From Pseudomonas entomophila (GTDB lineage: Bacteria; Pseudomonadota; Gammaproteobacteria; Pseudomonadales; Pseudomonadaceae), in assembly GCF_023277925.1 (NCBI RefSeq), contig NZ_CP063832.1:2141001-2205000 (forward strand): a stretch of 64,000 nt of DNA, given 5' to 3'. Both the position numbers and the translations under genes were made by a program. This document shows, piece after piece, positions 1 through 8,900 of this stretch. The notes beneath the pieces are model-generated. The model was not told the origin of the DNA and ran no database searches. It was given only the letters and a program-made list of their open reading frames with translations. Numbering within the stretch: position 1 is the stretch's first letter; every line of letters starts with the position of its first letter.

Positions 1-274
1 CCAGCAGGGTCAGGCGGTTGGCCAGGCCCGAAACACTGGCGGCCGAGTTGTTGGTCTTCGACCAGCTGGCGAAGAACCGACGCAGCTGCGCTGCGCCATG
101 GCGGCGGGCGGTCAGGGTGCGGAACGCCTGCTCGATCTCCACCAGCGCCGCTTCCTGGTTGCCGAACTCGGCCAGCAACGCCCGCTTCAGCACGCTCGGT
201 GCCATCTGCTGCAGCACCGGTTCAATCACACTCAGCAACTGGCTGTGCGTCGTCGGCAAGTTACTTACGGTCAT
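1..274 (-). CDS. Unidentified protein, N-terminal 91 residues (runs off left edge)
   Basis: The minus strand opens with an ATG at 274-272, preceded by an AAGGAAAA ribosome binding site, and stays open to the window edge. The visible 91 residues start MTVSNLPTTHSQLL and look like a soluble, helical protein, with alternating Leu/Ala and charged residues and no signal peptide. I do not recognise the family. It lies 50 bp downstream of the end of the MFS transporter gene and on the same strand, so it could be the next gene of that transcription unit. The rest of the gene is outside the window. Confidence 0.55.
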   Translation of the reverse strand, partial: MTVSNLPTTHSQLLSVIEPVLQQMAPSVLKRALLAEFGNQEAALVEIEQAFRTLTARRHGAAQLRRFFASWSKTNNSAASVSGLANRLTLL

Positions 275-324
275 CTCGCTGTTTTCCTTGTTGGATGATG
301 AATCGAGCGCTAGGGAAAGAAGGC

Positions 325-1500
325 TCATTGCAATTGCCGGTGGGGACGGCCGGGGGCCGGGGCGTATCGCCAGCTACCCCGGGCAATCAGCAACGGCATC
401 AGTTGGAACATCACGATCAATGCGATACAGCCCGGCCAGCCCCACTGCTCCCACAGCGCGCCCGGGACGAAGGCACCAAAGCTGCCGCCCAGGTAGTAGC
501 AAGCCAGGTACAACCCCACCGCGGCGGCCTTGTGCTGCCTGGCATTGGCGGTGATGAAAGCATTGGCGGCCGCCTGGGCCAGAAACACCCCGGTCGAGCT
601 GAGTGCCAGGCCAACCACGATCAGCCACAGCGAGGGCGACAGGGCCAGGGCCGAGCCGGTGATACCCAGGCAGCCCGCGACCCGTATCAAGTCGCCTTGC
701 GGCCGCGCCTTGGTCAGCCGCCCGGCCACCGGCACCACCACCAGCGCCAGCAGGAACACCGCATAGATCGAGCCGAGCGCCGCAGTGCCCAGGTTGAACG
801 GCGCCTGCCCCAGGTGCAGGCCAACGTAGGTGAAGGTCGCGACCTGGGCGAACAGCACGCAGAAACCCACCGCATAGGCGCCCAGCAGCGGCTTGCCGAA
901 CAGCTCGCCAGGCGGGACTCGCTGTTGATGCAGCGCAGTGGGGGCAGCGCGCGGCAACAGCACAGCGATAGCCACGCCGATGGCCAGGCTCAGGCCACCC
1001 AGCACGGTCAGGGCCATGCGCCAATCGTAGAGTTCGGTAACCAGCCCGGTCAGGAAACGCCCACAGAAACCACCGAGCACCGTGCCTGCCACGTAGACAC
1101 TGGTCACTTCGGGCACCGCACTGCCCTCCCAGTGCACCCCGATATAGGCAACGCTGGTGGCGAACACCACGGGAATGAACAGGCCCTGAACGCCACGCCA
1201 GAGCAGGAACTCGCCAAAACTGCCCGCCCAGGCCGCCAGCACGGCGGGCAGCGCGAGCAGCAGCGCGGCCCCGGCAATCACCCGGTGTTGCGCGCGGCGA
1301 GCGGTCAGCCAACCGACGAAGGGCGCGGTGATGGCCACGGCGAGGATGGTGGCAGTGATGCTCCAGCTGGCCTGATGCAGCGTGATCGGGAAAGTGCCCG
1401 ACAACTCGCCCAGCAGCCCTTGGGTGGCATAGAGGTTGAGAAACGCGGCGCACCCTGCAAGAAACAGCGCGATTCGAGGAAATTTCGCAGGAAAACGCAT
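325..1500 (-). CDS. MFS transporter (YnfM-like drug/solute exporter)
   Basis: This 391-residue integral membrane protein has about twelve hydrophobic segments in two halves, the normal size and layout of a major facilitator. The loop after helix 2 carries the basic stretch LTARRAQHR, a variant of motif A, and TRP/LRRP-type arginines recur in the matching loop of the second half. It probably exports a small compound at the inner membrane; the substrate cannot be read from sequence. It is divergent from a LysR gene starting 93 bp away, the usual arrangement for a regulator that controls its neighbour. The ATG at 1500 has only a weak Shine-Dalgarno sequence (GAGTG). Confidence 0.85.
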   Translation of the reverse strand: MRFPAKFPRIALFLAGCAAFLNLYATQGLLGELSGTFPITLHQASWSITATILAVAITAPFVGWLTARRAQHRVIAGAALLLALPAVLAAWAGSFGEFLLWRGVQGLFIPVVFATSVAYIGVHWEGSAVPEVTSVYVAGTVLGGFCGRFLTGLVTELYDWRMALTVLGGLSLAIGVAIAVLLPRAAPTALHQQRVPPGELFGKPLLGAYAVGFCVLFAQVATFTYVGLHLGQAPFNLGTAALGSIYAVFLLALVVVPVAGRLTKARPQGDLIRVAGCLGITGSALALSPSLWLIVVGLALSSTGVFLAQAAANAFITANARQHKAAAVGLYLACYYLGGSFGAFVPGALWEQWGWPGCIALIVMFQLMPLLIARGSWRYAPAPGRPHRQLQ

Positions 1501-1592
1501 GACAGCACTCGTGAAAATTTGCAGGTTTTATAAGATAGGGCGCTGTTTGGATCCAATACCGAATTCCGACCGATTGATACTCAAGGACGAAG

Positions 1593-2492
1593 ATGATCGA
1601 CCTCCGCCGCCTGCGCTATTTCCTGGCTGTCGCCGACGAGCTGCACTTTGGCCGCGCCGCTTCGCGCCTGCACATCGCCCAACCCCCGCTGACCCGGCAG
1701 ATCTCGGCGCTGGAAGCGGAGCTGGGTTTCCGCCTGTTCGACCGCAGTACCCGCAATGTCACCCTCACCTCCGAAGGCCTGCATTTCTTGCCGTATGCGC
1801 GAGCCGTGCTGGAGCAGGTCGACCTGACAGCCGCCATCACCGGCAAGCTGGCGGCGGGCTCGGCGGGCCACCTGGCGGTCGGCTATGCCAGCTCGATCGC
1901 CCTGTCGGATGTGTTCAGCCACACCATCCAGGCGTTCTGCTCGGCTTATCCGGATGTGCAACTGACGGTCGAGGAAGGCGCGTCGAGCACCCAGTGGTCG
2001 CAGATCGTCGAGGGCCGCCTGGACATTGGCATGAGCCGCATGCAACCGCCGGGCGACGATTCGCAGGTGCAGGCCATCTGTCTGGACAACGAGCCGCTGG
2101 TGGCGGCGATTGCCAGCGACAGCCCCCTCGCCCGCCAGGCGCAGGTGACCCTGGCCGAGCTGAGCGCCTATCCGCTGATCGCGTTTCCGAGCGATTATGG
2201 GTCGGGGCTGAACGAGATCATCCAGACCCTTTACCGGCGCAACGGGTTGACGCCCCGGCCGGCACCAACCGGCAAGCAGATCACCTCGATCATCGCCTTG
2301 GTGGCCGCAGGCCGGGGTGTGGCGGTGGTGCCGCAGTGCACGCGCACGCTGGTGCGCAGTGGCGTGACTTACCTGCCGTTGGACGAGCCCGGCGCCACGG
2401 TGCCGTTGCTGGTGCTGACCCGCAGGCATGAGCGTAGCCCGCTGGTGCGGGCATTCGTGGAAGTCATCGAACGGACGTTGCGGGAAAAGTGA
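1593..2492 (+). CDS. LysR-family transcriptional regulator
   Basis: This is a full-length 299-residue LysR regulator. The N-terminal winged helix-turn-helix (about residues 1-60) has the typical pattern RLRYFLAVADELHFGRAA, then PLTRQISALE and LFDR. The effector-binding domain (about 90-295) contains the usual AAGRGVAVVPQ element. It is of the BenM/CatM-like type with hydrophobic specificity residues. The ATG is preceded by AAGGA at good spacing. Its divergence from the MFS gene suggests it regulates that transporter and itself from the 92-bp shared promoter region. The inducer is unknown. Confidence 0.9.
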   Translation: MIDLRRLRYFLAVADELHFGRAASRLHIAQPPLTRQISALEAELGFRLFDRSTRNVTLTSEGLHFLPYARAVLEQVDLTAAITGKLAAGSAGHLAVGYASSIALSDVFSHTIQAFCSAYPDVQLTVEEGASSTQWSQIVEGRLDIGMSRMQPPGDDSQVQAICLDNEPLVAAIASDSPLARQAQVTLAELSAYPLIAFPSDYGSGLNEIIQTLYRRNGLTPRPAPTGKQITSIIALVAAGRGVAVVPQCTRTLVRSGVTYLPLDEPGATVPLLVLTRRHERSPLVRAFVEVIERTLREK

Positions 2493-2520
2493 ACGGGGCT
2501 TGCGGCGCCCATAAGGACAA

Positions 2521-2538
2521 GCGCCGCCTGCGCGGCGC
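2521..2538 (+). terminator. Hairpin after the LysR gene
   Basis: A perfect 7-bp stem, GCGCCGC-CTGC-GCGGCGC, starts 29 bp after the LysR stop codon. Only a weak pyrimidine-rich stretch follows it, so termination strength is uncertain. It sits between convergent genes and could work in both directions. Confidence 0.5.
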
Positions 2539-2609
2539 TCGTTCTCAAGAACACTGCAAGGCTACCGCCTGGCGCCTGGCCGCCAACACGCGACCAAAAC
2601 GCGAACACC

Positions 2610-3692
2610 TCAGCGCTGCATGCAGCGCTGGTAACGTGCATCGACCCGCCCGGCAAACCACGCGGTGGTCAACTTGCGGGTGATCTTTGGGCTCTTCAAC
2701 TCGATACCCGGCAACACCGCCCTTGGCAGTGCCCTGCCGGCCTTCGCCTCGGCCAGGGCGAACACCTGGCGATAGAGCTCGGTATCCTCGAACCCCAGGC
2801 TGTTTTCCCGCTCCAACTGAGCGCGGATCTGCGGATTGCGCAGCCCCAGCTTCCGCCCCAGCTTGCGGGCCGCCCGCTCGGTGGTGCCCGGCATGATCGC
2901 CCCCGGTGCGACCAGGTCGCCATCCAGCGCCAACGGCACCCCGCTGACTCGGCTCAACGCGGCCTGGAACGCGGCGTTACGGCTGGCGTACCACCCCGCG
3001 TTGAAATCGGCGAAGCGGTACAGGGCCCGGTCGTAATGGGTCGGATACCCCAGCAGGTGGGCGATACCGAAGTACATCCCGCCCCGACGGCTGAACACCT
3101 CCTGACGAATAGTGCCTTTGTAGGTATAGGGGTAGCCCTTGGCATGCTGCTCGGCGAAGTCGATGCTGACCTGCATCGGCCCGCCAGTGTGCACCGGGTT
3201 CAACCCATCCAGCAGGGTGCGCCCCAGCGGCAGGCGGTCGATGACTTCGTCATACAGGGCGCTGAGCTGTTTCTCGCTGCGCACGCTTTGCAGGCGCTGC
3301 TGGTAGGTCTGGCCGTTGGCCGAAGGCGTGCGCAACGCACCTTCGATCAGCACGCCTGGAATGTGCAGGCGCGCCGCGCGCCTATCGATCTCCGCGCGAG
3401 CGATACGCCCCAGGTTCGGCACTTGCGGGTCGGCGTTGAAGGTCGACTCCTGTTCGGTCACTGCCAACACCGCGCACAGGTTGCCCTTGCTCGGGGCGAT
3501 GCCCTGGTTCTGCAGGGCTACCTGGATATCCTCGGCCCAGCCCTGGCGGTCCTTGACCTGGGCCGGCAGCAGGCGCACGAGCTGTGCACGCACCTTGGCC
3601 GGGGCGCTTTCAGGCGCCTCCTCACGGCGCCCTGCGCACCCTTGCAGCAGCGCCAGGCACAACAGCCCGGCCGCCAGCAGACGCCCGTTCAG
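2610..3692 (-). CDS. DUF1615-family lipoprotein
   Basis: The protein matches the DUF1615 family of Gram-negative lipoproteins. After a lipobox (LLQGC) it has a soluble domain with the family patterns CAVLAVTEQESTF, GGPMQVSIDFAE and FADFNAGWYASRNAAFQ. The last two recall lytic-transglycosylase-like folds, but enzymatic activity is not established. The start is unusual. The frame has no ATG or GTG; a TTG at 3662 would leave only eight residues before the lipobox Cys, too short for a signal peptide. A CTG at 3692 gives a proper type II signal peptide (MNGRLLAAGLLCLALLQGC) and overlaps the stop of the upstream hydrolase gene as CTGA, which suggests translational coupling. I use the CTG start; the stop is certain. 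Confidence 0.75.
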   Translation of the reverse strand: MNGRLLAAGLLCLALLQGCAGRREEAPESAPAKVRAQLVRLLPAQVKDRQGWAEDIQVALQNQGIAPSKGNLCAVLAVTEQESTFNADPQVPNLGRIARAEIDRRAARLHIPGVLIEGALRTPSANGQTYQQRLQSVRSEKQLSALYDEVIDRLPLGRTLLDGLNPVHTGGPMQVSIDFAEQHAKGYPYTYKGTIRQEVFSRRGGMYFGIAHLLGYPTHYDRALYRFADFNAGWYASRNAAFQAALSRVSGVPLALDGDLVAPGAIMPGTTERAARKLGRKLGLRNPQIRAQLERENSLGFEDTELYRQVFALAEAKAGRALPRAVLPGIELKSPKITRKLTTAWFAGRVDARYQRCMQR

Positions 3693-4240
3693 GGCTGTTC
3701 ACCGACCAGGTAGGTCTTGCTGATATGGCGGAACAACGGATGGCTGGCGCTGCCCAGCAGTTCGAACAACACCATCTCACGGGTGACGATCTGCGCCCCC
3801 GCATCGCGCATGCGCGCCAGCCCCGCCGCCTTGCTGGCGGGCGTGCGGCTGTCGCAGGCATCCTCGACGACAAACACCTGCTTGCCCCGTGCAAGCAGGC
3901 CCAGTACCGTCTGCAGCACGCACACGTGGGTTTCCATGCCGCAGACGATCACCTGGTCGCGGGCCAGCAGGCTGGCCGGCAGGCATTCAGCGGCGACGCA
4001 GGAAAAATGCAGTTTTTCGACAACCTCGGCGGCAGGTGACGCGGCCTTGAGTTCGGCCAGGGTATGGCCCAGCCCCTTGGGGTACTGCTCGGAAATCACC
4101 GTGGGCAATTCCAGCTCCGCGGTGGCCGCCAGCAACCAGCGCGCCCGGGCGCGTGTGCCTTCGGGGTCGCTCATGGCGCCGATGAGTTTTTCCTGGATGT
4201 CGACCACCAGCAATGTGGCCTGAGAAGCGTCGATCAGCAT
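3689..4240 (-). CDS. Isochorismatase-like cysteine hydrolase (YcaC-related)
   Basis: This is a 183-residue cytoplasmic hydrolase of the isochorismatase superfamily. The catalytic triad is visible: Asp in VVDIQEK (about residue 14), Lys in YPKGLGHT (about 75), and the nucleophilic Cys in GMETHVCV (about 110), after the conserved cis-peptide region. Such enzymes hydrolyse amides or vinyl ethers; length and motifs are nearest to YcaC-type proteins of unknown substrate. The ATG at 4240 has a good AGGAACGG site, so I prefer it to longer frames. It lies downstream of the thioesterase on the same strand and may share its transcript, but a role in peptide synthesis is only a guess. Confidence 0.85.
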   Translation of the reverse strand: MLIDASQATLLVVDIQEKLIGAMSDPEGTRARARWLLAATAELELPTVISEQYPKGLGHTLAELKAASPAAEVVEKLHFSCVAAECLPASLLARDQVIVCGMETHVCVLQTVLGLLARGKQVFVVEDACDSRTPASKAAGLARMRDAGAQIVTREMVLFELLGSASHPLFRHISKTYLVGEQP

Positions 4241-4329
4241 GGTCCGTTCCTGCCTGGGAAAGGCCCAAGCCTCACCCAGACCGGAAGCGACGTCAATCAA
4301 CCGCCGAGGACGAAGGGGCCCAAGGGGCT

Positions 4330-5073
4330 TCAGTTGCAGGTGAGTTGTGACAATGGCTGACTGATCGGTTGCAAGGTGCCCGTCATCTGTTTCAGCACGG
4401 CGTCTTCGTGTTCGTGGATGAAGAAATGCCCGCCGGGAAATAGCGCCAGGGAGAAATCGCCCGTCGCTTCTCGGCGCCAAGCCAGCAACTGCTCTTCACA
4501 GGCTCGATCGTCCTTGCCACCCAGCACATGCAGCGGGCAGCTCAACGGTGCACGCTGGCGATAGGCATAGCGCCCGCAGAGCAGAAAGTCGGCGCGCAAT
4601 ACCGGCAGGGTCAACCCCATCAACTCTTCGTTGGCCAGCACCTCTTCGGGCGTGCCCCCCAACTTGCGTAGCTCGGCAATCAGCTCGGCGTCGCTCTTGG
4701 GCTCACGCCAGTTGGCGCCGTCGTAGTCCTCCCGACGTGTCGGCGCGGCCGTGCCGCAAGCGAACAGCGCCACCGGTGGCGGGCAGCCCAACGCTTGCAG
4801 CTCATGGGCCAGCTCGAACGCCACCAGCGCGCCCAGGCTGTGCCCGAGCAGCGCGTAGGGGGTGCTGGCGATTGCGCGCTGCTCGTGGGCCAACTGCCGC
4901 GCCAGCGCCTGCAGGTCGGTGTGCAACGGCTCACCCAGGCGCGCACCACGCCCCGGCAACTCCACCGGCCGCACCTGCAGCCAGGCCGGCAGCTTGCGCC
5001 GCCAGCGGCTGTAGACCATGGCGCTGGCGCCCGAGTACGGCAGGCACAGCAGGTTCAGTGTCGACAGGCTCAC
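4330..5073 (-). CDS. Type II thioesterase of the NRPS cluster
   Basis: This 247-residue alpha/beta hydrolase has the nucleophile motif GHSLG (about residue 75-79), a substrate-gating NWREP-type lid region, an Asp in the GGKDD segment and a C-terminal catalytic His in [11 protein letters not shown]. These match stand-alone (type II) thioesterases such as PvdG and SrfA-D, which clear mis-primed carrier domains. The GTG start overlaps the mbtH-like stop (GTGA), so the two are translationally coupled. Because the NRPS here has no terminal thioesterase domain, this enzyme might instead release the product; that is inference. Confidence 0.88.
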   Translation of the reverse strand: MSLSTLNLLCLPYSGASAMVYSRWRRKLPAWLQVRPVELPGRGARLGEPLHTDLQALARQLAHEQRAIASTPYALLGHSLGALVAFELAHELQALGCPPPVALFACGTAAPTRREDYDGANWREPKSDAELIAELRKLGGTPEEVLANEELMGLTLPVLRADFLLCGRYAYRQRAPLSCPLHVLGGKDDRACEEQLLAWRREATGDFSLALFPGGHFFIHEHEDAVLKQMTGTLQPISQPLSQLTCN

Positions 5074-5291
5074 TGCGCCGCGGCTTCGGCCATCTGCTGG
5101 CGCAGGCTCAACGGGCGCATGTCGGTCCACACCTCGTCGATGTAGGCCAGGCAGTCCTTCTTCAGGCCGCTCTTGCCGACCGCGCGCCAGCCATTGGGGA
5201 TCGCCTTGTAGTCAGGCCAGATGGAATACTGCTCTTCGTGGTTGACCACCACCTGGAATTGAATGTCGTCGCGGTCGAAAACGGAAGTCAT
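5070..5291 (-). CDS. MbtH-family NRPS chaperone
   Basis: This 73-residue protein has the MbtH signature: [10 protein letters not shown] near the start, then IPNGWRAVG and the tryptophan-containing [11 protein letters not shown]. MbtH proteins bind adenylation domains and are often needed for their folding and activity. Its place between the NRPS and the thioesterase on the same strand marks it as the partner of this NRPS. AAGGAGACAGGCA precedes the ATG. Confidence 0.95.
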   Translation of the reverse strand: MTSVFDRDDIQFQVVVNHEEQYSIWPDYKAIPNGWRAVGKSGLKKDCLAYIDEVWTDMRPLSLRQQMAEAAAQ

Positions 5292-5455
5292 TGCCTGTCT
5301 CCTTGAATGATGAGGGCCGAACGCGCCAGGCGCAGGGCGGCTTTCCTGAATACGAAGAGCAAAGGAAGAAAATTACCTGCGAACACCTCGAAGCGGCTTT
5401 GCAAGCACCGCGGATGGTGGCATGAATCCAGCGCCCTCGACCAGGAGACCTCCCC

Positions 5456-5539
5456 ATGCTCGGCGTGACCGACTACGGCGCTTCCGTGGTTCGGCATCAA
5501 GCTGGCGGCGATGCGTTGGGGCTTTCAGGCATCGCGTAG
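5456..5539 (+). pseudogene. Remnant of a LysE-family exporter gene
   Basis: On the plus strand an AGGAG site and ATG begin a 27-codon frame, MLGVTDYGASVVRHQAGG..., whose first twelve residues match the typical LysE/RhtB N-terminus (MLGVTDYGAFVVA). It then breaks. In a shifted frame the following bases read FGIKLAAMR, like the end of LysE proteins. This looks like an exporter gene reduced by a large internal deletion, leaving both ends joined out of frame. It overlaps the end of the small gene on the other strand. The match is from recalled family sequences only. Confidence 0.45.
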
Positions 5540-5926
5540 CAGGTCGTGGGCATCGAGCAGGCGGAACGCCACCTGCGGGTTGCGCTCCAGCCCACGGCGG
5601 ATCGCCGCCGGGATCGACTGGCGGGTCTTGCGGCACAGGCCGACCTGCGCCTGCAGCTCGATGACGATCCCGCGCATGCTGCGCACCTCGTTGAAGCCCG
5701 GGGCAATGTGCACGCGGATACCGAGGTTCTCGTACAACCTCGCTTGCAGGCGCCGGAGGTCGTCCAAGTCCTTCAGGTTCTCCAGGCGCTCGAGCAGGCG
5801 CTTTTCCTCCTCCCGCGTGAGCAGCAGGATGCGCAGGTCCCGGGCCGGGGCGTCGGCCAGGCGCTCGCGGCCGCAGTCGCAGGCGCCCGGTGGGCAGGGG
5901 TGGCGTTGGGGAGGCTGGGTGGTCAT
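5525..5926 (-). CDS. Small conserved protein with Cys-rich N-terminus, within NRPS cluster
   Basis: A 133-residue protein lies between the NRPS and mbtH-like genes on the same strand. The start I chose (ATG 5926) gives an N-terminus with a compact Cys cluster, CPPGACDCGRERL, that could bind a metal. A charged, probably coiled-coil segment follows (REEEKRLLERLENLKDLDDLRR, about residues 38-60), then a mixed domain with GIRVHIAPGFNEVRSMRGI. I do not recognise a characterised family. Its location suggests co-transcription with the NRPS, but no role can be assigned. The longer upstream reading frame overlaps the NRPS 3' end and is unlikely. Confidence 0.6.
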   Translation of the reverse strand: MTTQPPQRHPCPPGACDCGRERLADAPARDLRILLLTREEEKRLLERLENLKDLDDLRRLQARLYENLGIRVHIAPGFNEVRSMRGIVIELQAQVGLCRKTRQSIPAAIRRGLERNPQVAFRLLDAHDLLRDA

Positions 5927-5981
5927 GGGGCAAGAATAGTCCCATCCTCGCCGCCGAAACCAGCCGGCCCATGCGCGCCAC

Positions 5982-8900
5982 TCAGAGCCGGCGCCGCCCG
6001 CCCAGCCCGGGGATGGTGGTCTTGGGGATGAGCACCTGGGTGTCTTCCCGACGCGTATGCGCCGCCAACCCCGCCAACGTCGGCTGGCTGAACAGCATGC
6101 GTGCATCGGTGTGCAGCCCGGCCTGACGCATGCGCGCCACCAGGTTCACCGCCAGCAGCGAATGCCCGCCCAGCTCGAAGAAGTTGTCGTCGCGCCCCAC
6201 TTGCTCGATCTTCAGCACCTCGGTCCAGATCTGCGCCAGGGCCTGCTCCAGATCGTCGCGCGGCGCCTGGTAGGTGCGGCTGATCACCGCCTCCGGCCCC
6301 GGTGTCGGCAGCGCCTGGCGATCGATCTTGCCGTTGGGGCTCAGCGGCAACTGTTCGAGGATGACATAGGCCGAAGGCACCATGTAGGCCGGCAAGCGCG
6401 CCAGCAGGTAGCTGCGAAGGGCCTCCAGCGCCGGCGCCGCATGGCCCTCCCGACAGGCGGCATAGGCCACCAGGCGTTCATCGCGGACCAGTGCCACCGC
6501 CTGGCCGAGGGCCGGGTGGGCGGCCAGCAGCGCTTCGATCTCGCCCAGCTCGATCCGCAAGCCATTGAGCTTGACCTGGAAGTCGTTGCGCCCGAGGAAC
6601 TCCAGGTCACCGTTGGCTCGATAGCGCACCAGGTCGCCCGTGCGATACAGCCGGTCGCCTGCGACGAACGGGCTGGCAATGAAGCGCGCCGCTTGCAGCT
6701 CAGGCAAGCCCAGGTATCCCCTCGCAACACCGATACCACCGATATGCAACTCGCCGATGCACCCCAACGGTACCGGCCGGTCATGGGGGTCGAGCACGTA
6801 CAACCGGGTGTTGCCGATCGGCCTGCCGATTGGCGGTGCCTGCTCCGGCAGTGGCTGGTGCGGCTCCAGCGTCCAGGCGGTACTGTCGACGGTGGCCTCG
6901 GTCGGGCCATAGACATTGTGCAGGCGTGCCTGGGGCAAGCGTTCGCGCAAGCGACGGACCAGGGCCAGGGTCAGCTCGCCGCCGCCGCAGAAGACATCGG
7001 TGAGGCTGGTGCAGCCCTCGACGTGCGGCGCTTCGAGGAACGCATGCAACAACGCAGGGACGAACTTCACCGTGGTCACCCGGCGCGCCTGGATCAGTTG
7101 CACAAGGTAGGCCGGATCACGGTGCCCGTCCGGGCGCGCCAGGACCAGGCGCAGCCCGGCGCAGAGAGGCCAGAACAGCTCCCAGACCGAGCCGTCGAAG
7201 CTGAACGGTGCCCGTTGCAACAAGGCGCCATCGGCCTGTGGCGGGCACAGTGTCGACCCCCAGTGCATCAGGTTGCACAGGCCTCGGTGCTCGACCATCA
7301 CGCCTTTGGGCGTGCCGGTGGAGCCGGAGGTGTACATGACATAGGCCAGGTGCTCACCGCTCAGTTGCCCGACACCCGGGGCCTGCTCCGAATGAGCCTG
7401 CCAGTTGTCCTGGTCGAGGTCGACCAAGGTGGGCGAAGGCTCGAACAGGCCCCGGGTCGCACCGTGCACCAGCACCGCCAATGGCGCGCTATCCGCCAGC
7501 ATGTAGCGCAGGCGTTCGTCGGGGTAGCCTGGGTCCAGCGGCACGTAGGCGCCGCCGGCCTTGAGCACGCCCAGCAGGGCGACGATCAGGTGCACGCCGC
7601 GCTCGATGCATACGGCCACCCGGCTGTCAGGCTTCACGCCCAGGCCAATCAGGTGATGCGCCAGACGGTTGGCCTGGGCGTCGAGCTCGCGGTAGCTTAA
7701 CTGCGCCTCTTCGCTTTGCAGCGCCACGGCGTGCGGGGTTCGCCGCACCTGGGCGGCGAACAGGGCCGGCCAATGCACGTGCGCCGGATCAAGGGGCGTG
7801 GCGGTGGCGTTGAGCGTCGACAACAGCTGCTGGCGCTCATCCTCCGGCAACGTCGACAACGACGCCAGTGCCCGCCCAGGGTCGCTTTGCAGCGCCTCGG
7901 CCAACTGCCGCAAGGCACAGGCCACATGCCCGAGCACACGCTGCGCCCCTAACTCATGGGGCGCTCGCACATTGAGCTGGATGTCATCGCCCGCGTCGTC
8001 CACGGTGAGCACCAGGGCATGGCTGTGGACTTCACTGGCGTCCACCAGTGTCACCCCTGGCAGCTTGCGCGCATCCGGCGCCGGGCCGTGGCGGTAGTTG
8101 AGCAGGCAGTCGAACAACGCCACGCCAGCCGGCAGGCCGCTGCAACGCTGGGCCAGTACACGAGGCGCATCTTCATGGCCGAGCAAGGCGGCCAACTGCG
8201 CGTGGGTTGCCTGCAACGCGCCCCCAACGTCAAGCCCCTTCATCATCACCCGCACCGGCAGGCTGTTGACGAACATACCCAATGCCCGGTCAGCACCCTC
8301 GCCGGCCATCGTGCGGCCCAGCAGCACACTGCCGAACACCACCTCGTCACGCCCCCCCAGTGCCCCCAGCACCAAGGCCCAAGCCAGGTGGAAAAGGCTG
8401 CCCAACCCGACGTCGTGGGCGCGCCCCAAGCGCCGCAACGCCTTGGCCAGTGGTTCAGGCACGGCCATCGCGGCGCTTTCCAGTACCTGCGTGTCCAGCG
8501 CCTCACCCATCCCCGCCAGTTTCGCCGGTGCCTCCACACCCGCCAACAGCGCTTTGAAGAACCGCTCGTGCCCCGCCTGGCGCTCAGGGGCGCGGCTGAC
8601 GGCCACATAGTTGCGATAGGCGACCGGCGCCCCCAGGGCATGGCCCTGGCCCGTCATCAAGGCTTCCAGTTCCGCCAGCAACACCTGCACCGACACCGCG
8701 TCGTTGACCAGGTGATGGAAGTGCAGCATGCCCAGCCAGCGCCCGTTGGCGCGATCCTCGACAGCGGCCAGGGCCAGCATCGGCGCCTGGCGTAGGTCCA
8801 GCGTGGTTTCACGCCCACGCAACAACGCGACGGCATCACCCTGGCCCGGCTCAAGCACCGTCAACGGCAACCGCGCCTGGCGCCACACCACTTGCTGTGG

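Noticed and set aside
199..1533. Plus-strand 444-residue open frame
   Set aside because: It is antisense to the MFS gene, rich in Gln/Arg/His/Gly as expected of a GC-rich shadow frame, and has no domain or ribosome site.
6057..7700. 547-residue plus-strand open frame opposite the NRPS
   Set aside because: Shadow of the NRPS; the composition (Gln, Arg, His, Ala) is typical of antisense frames in this genome and no motif is seen.
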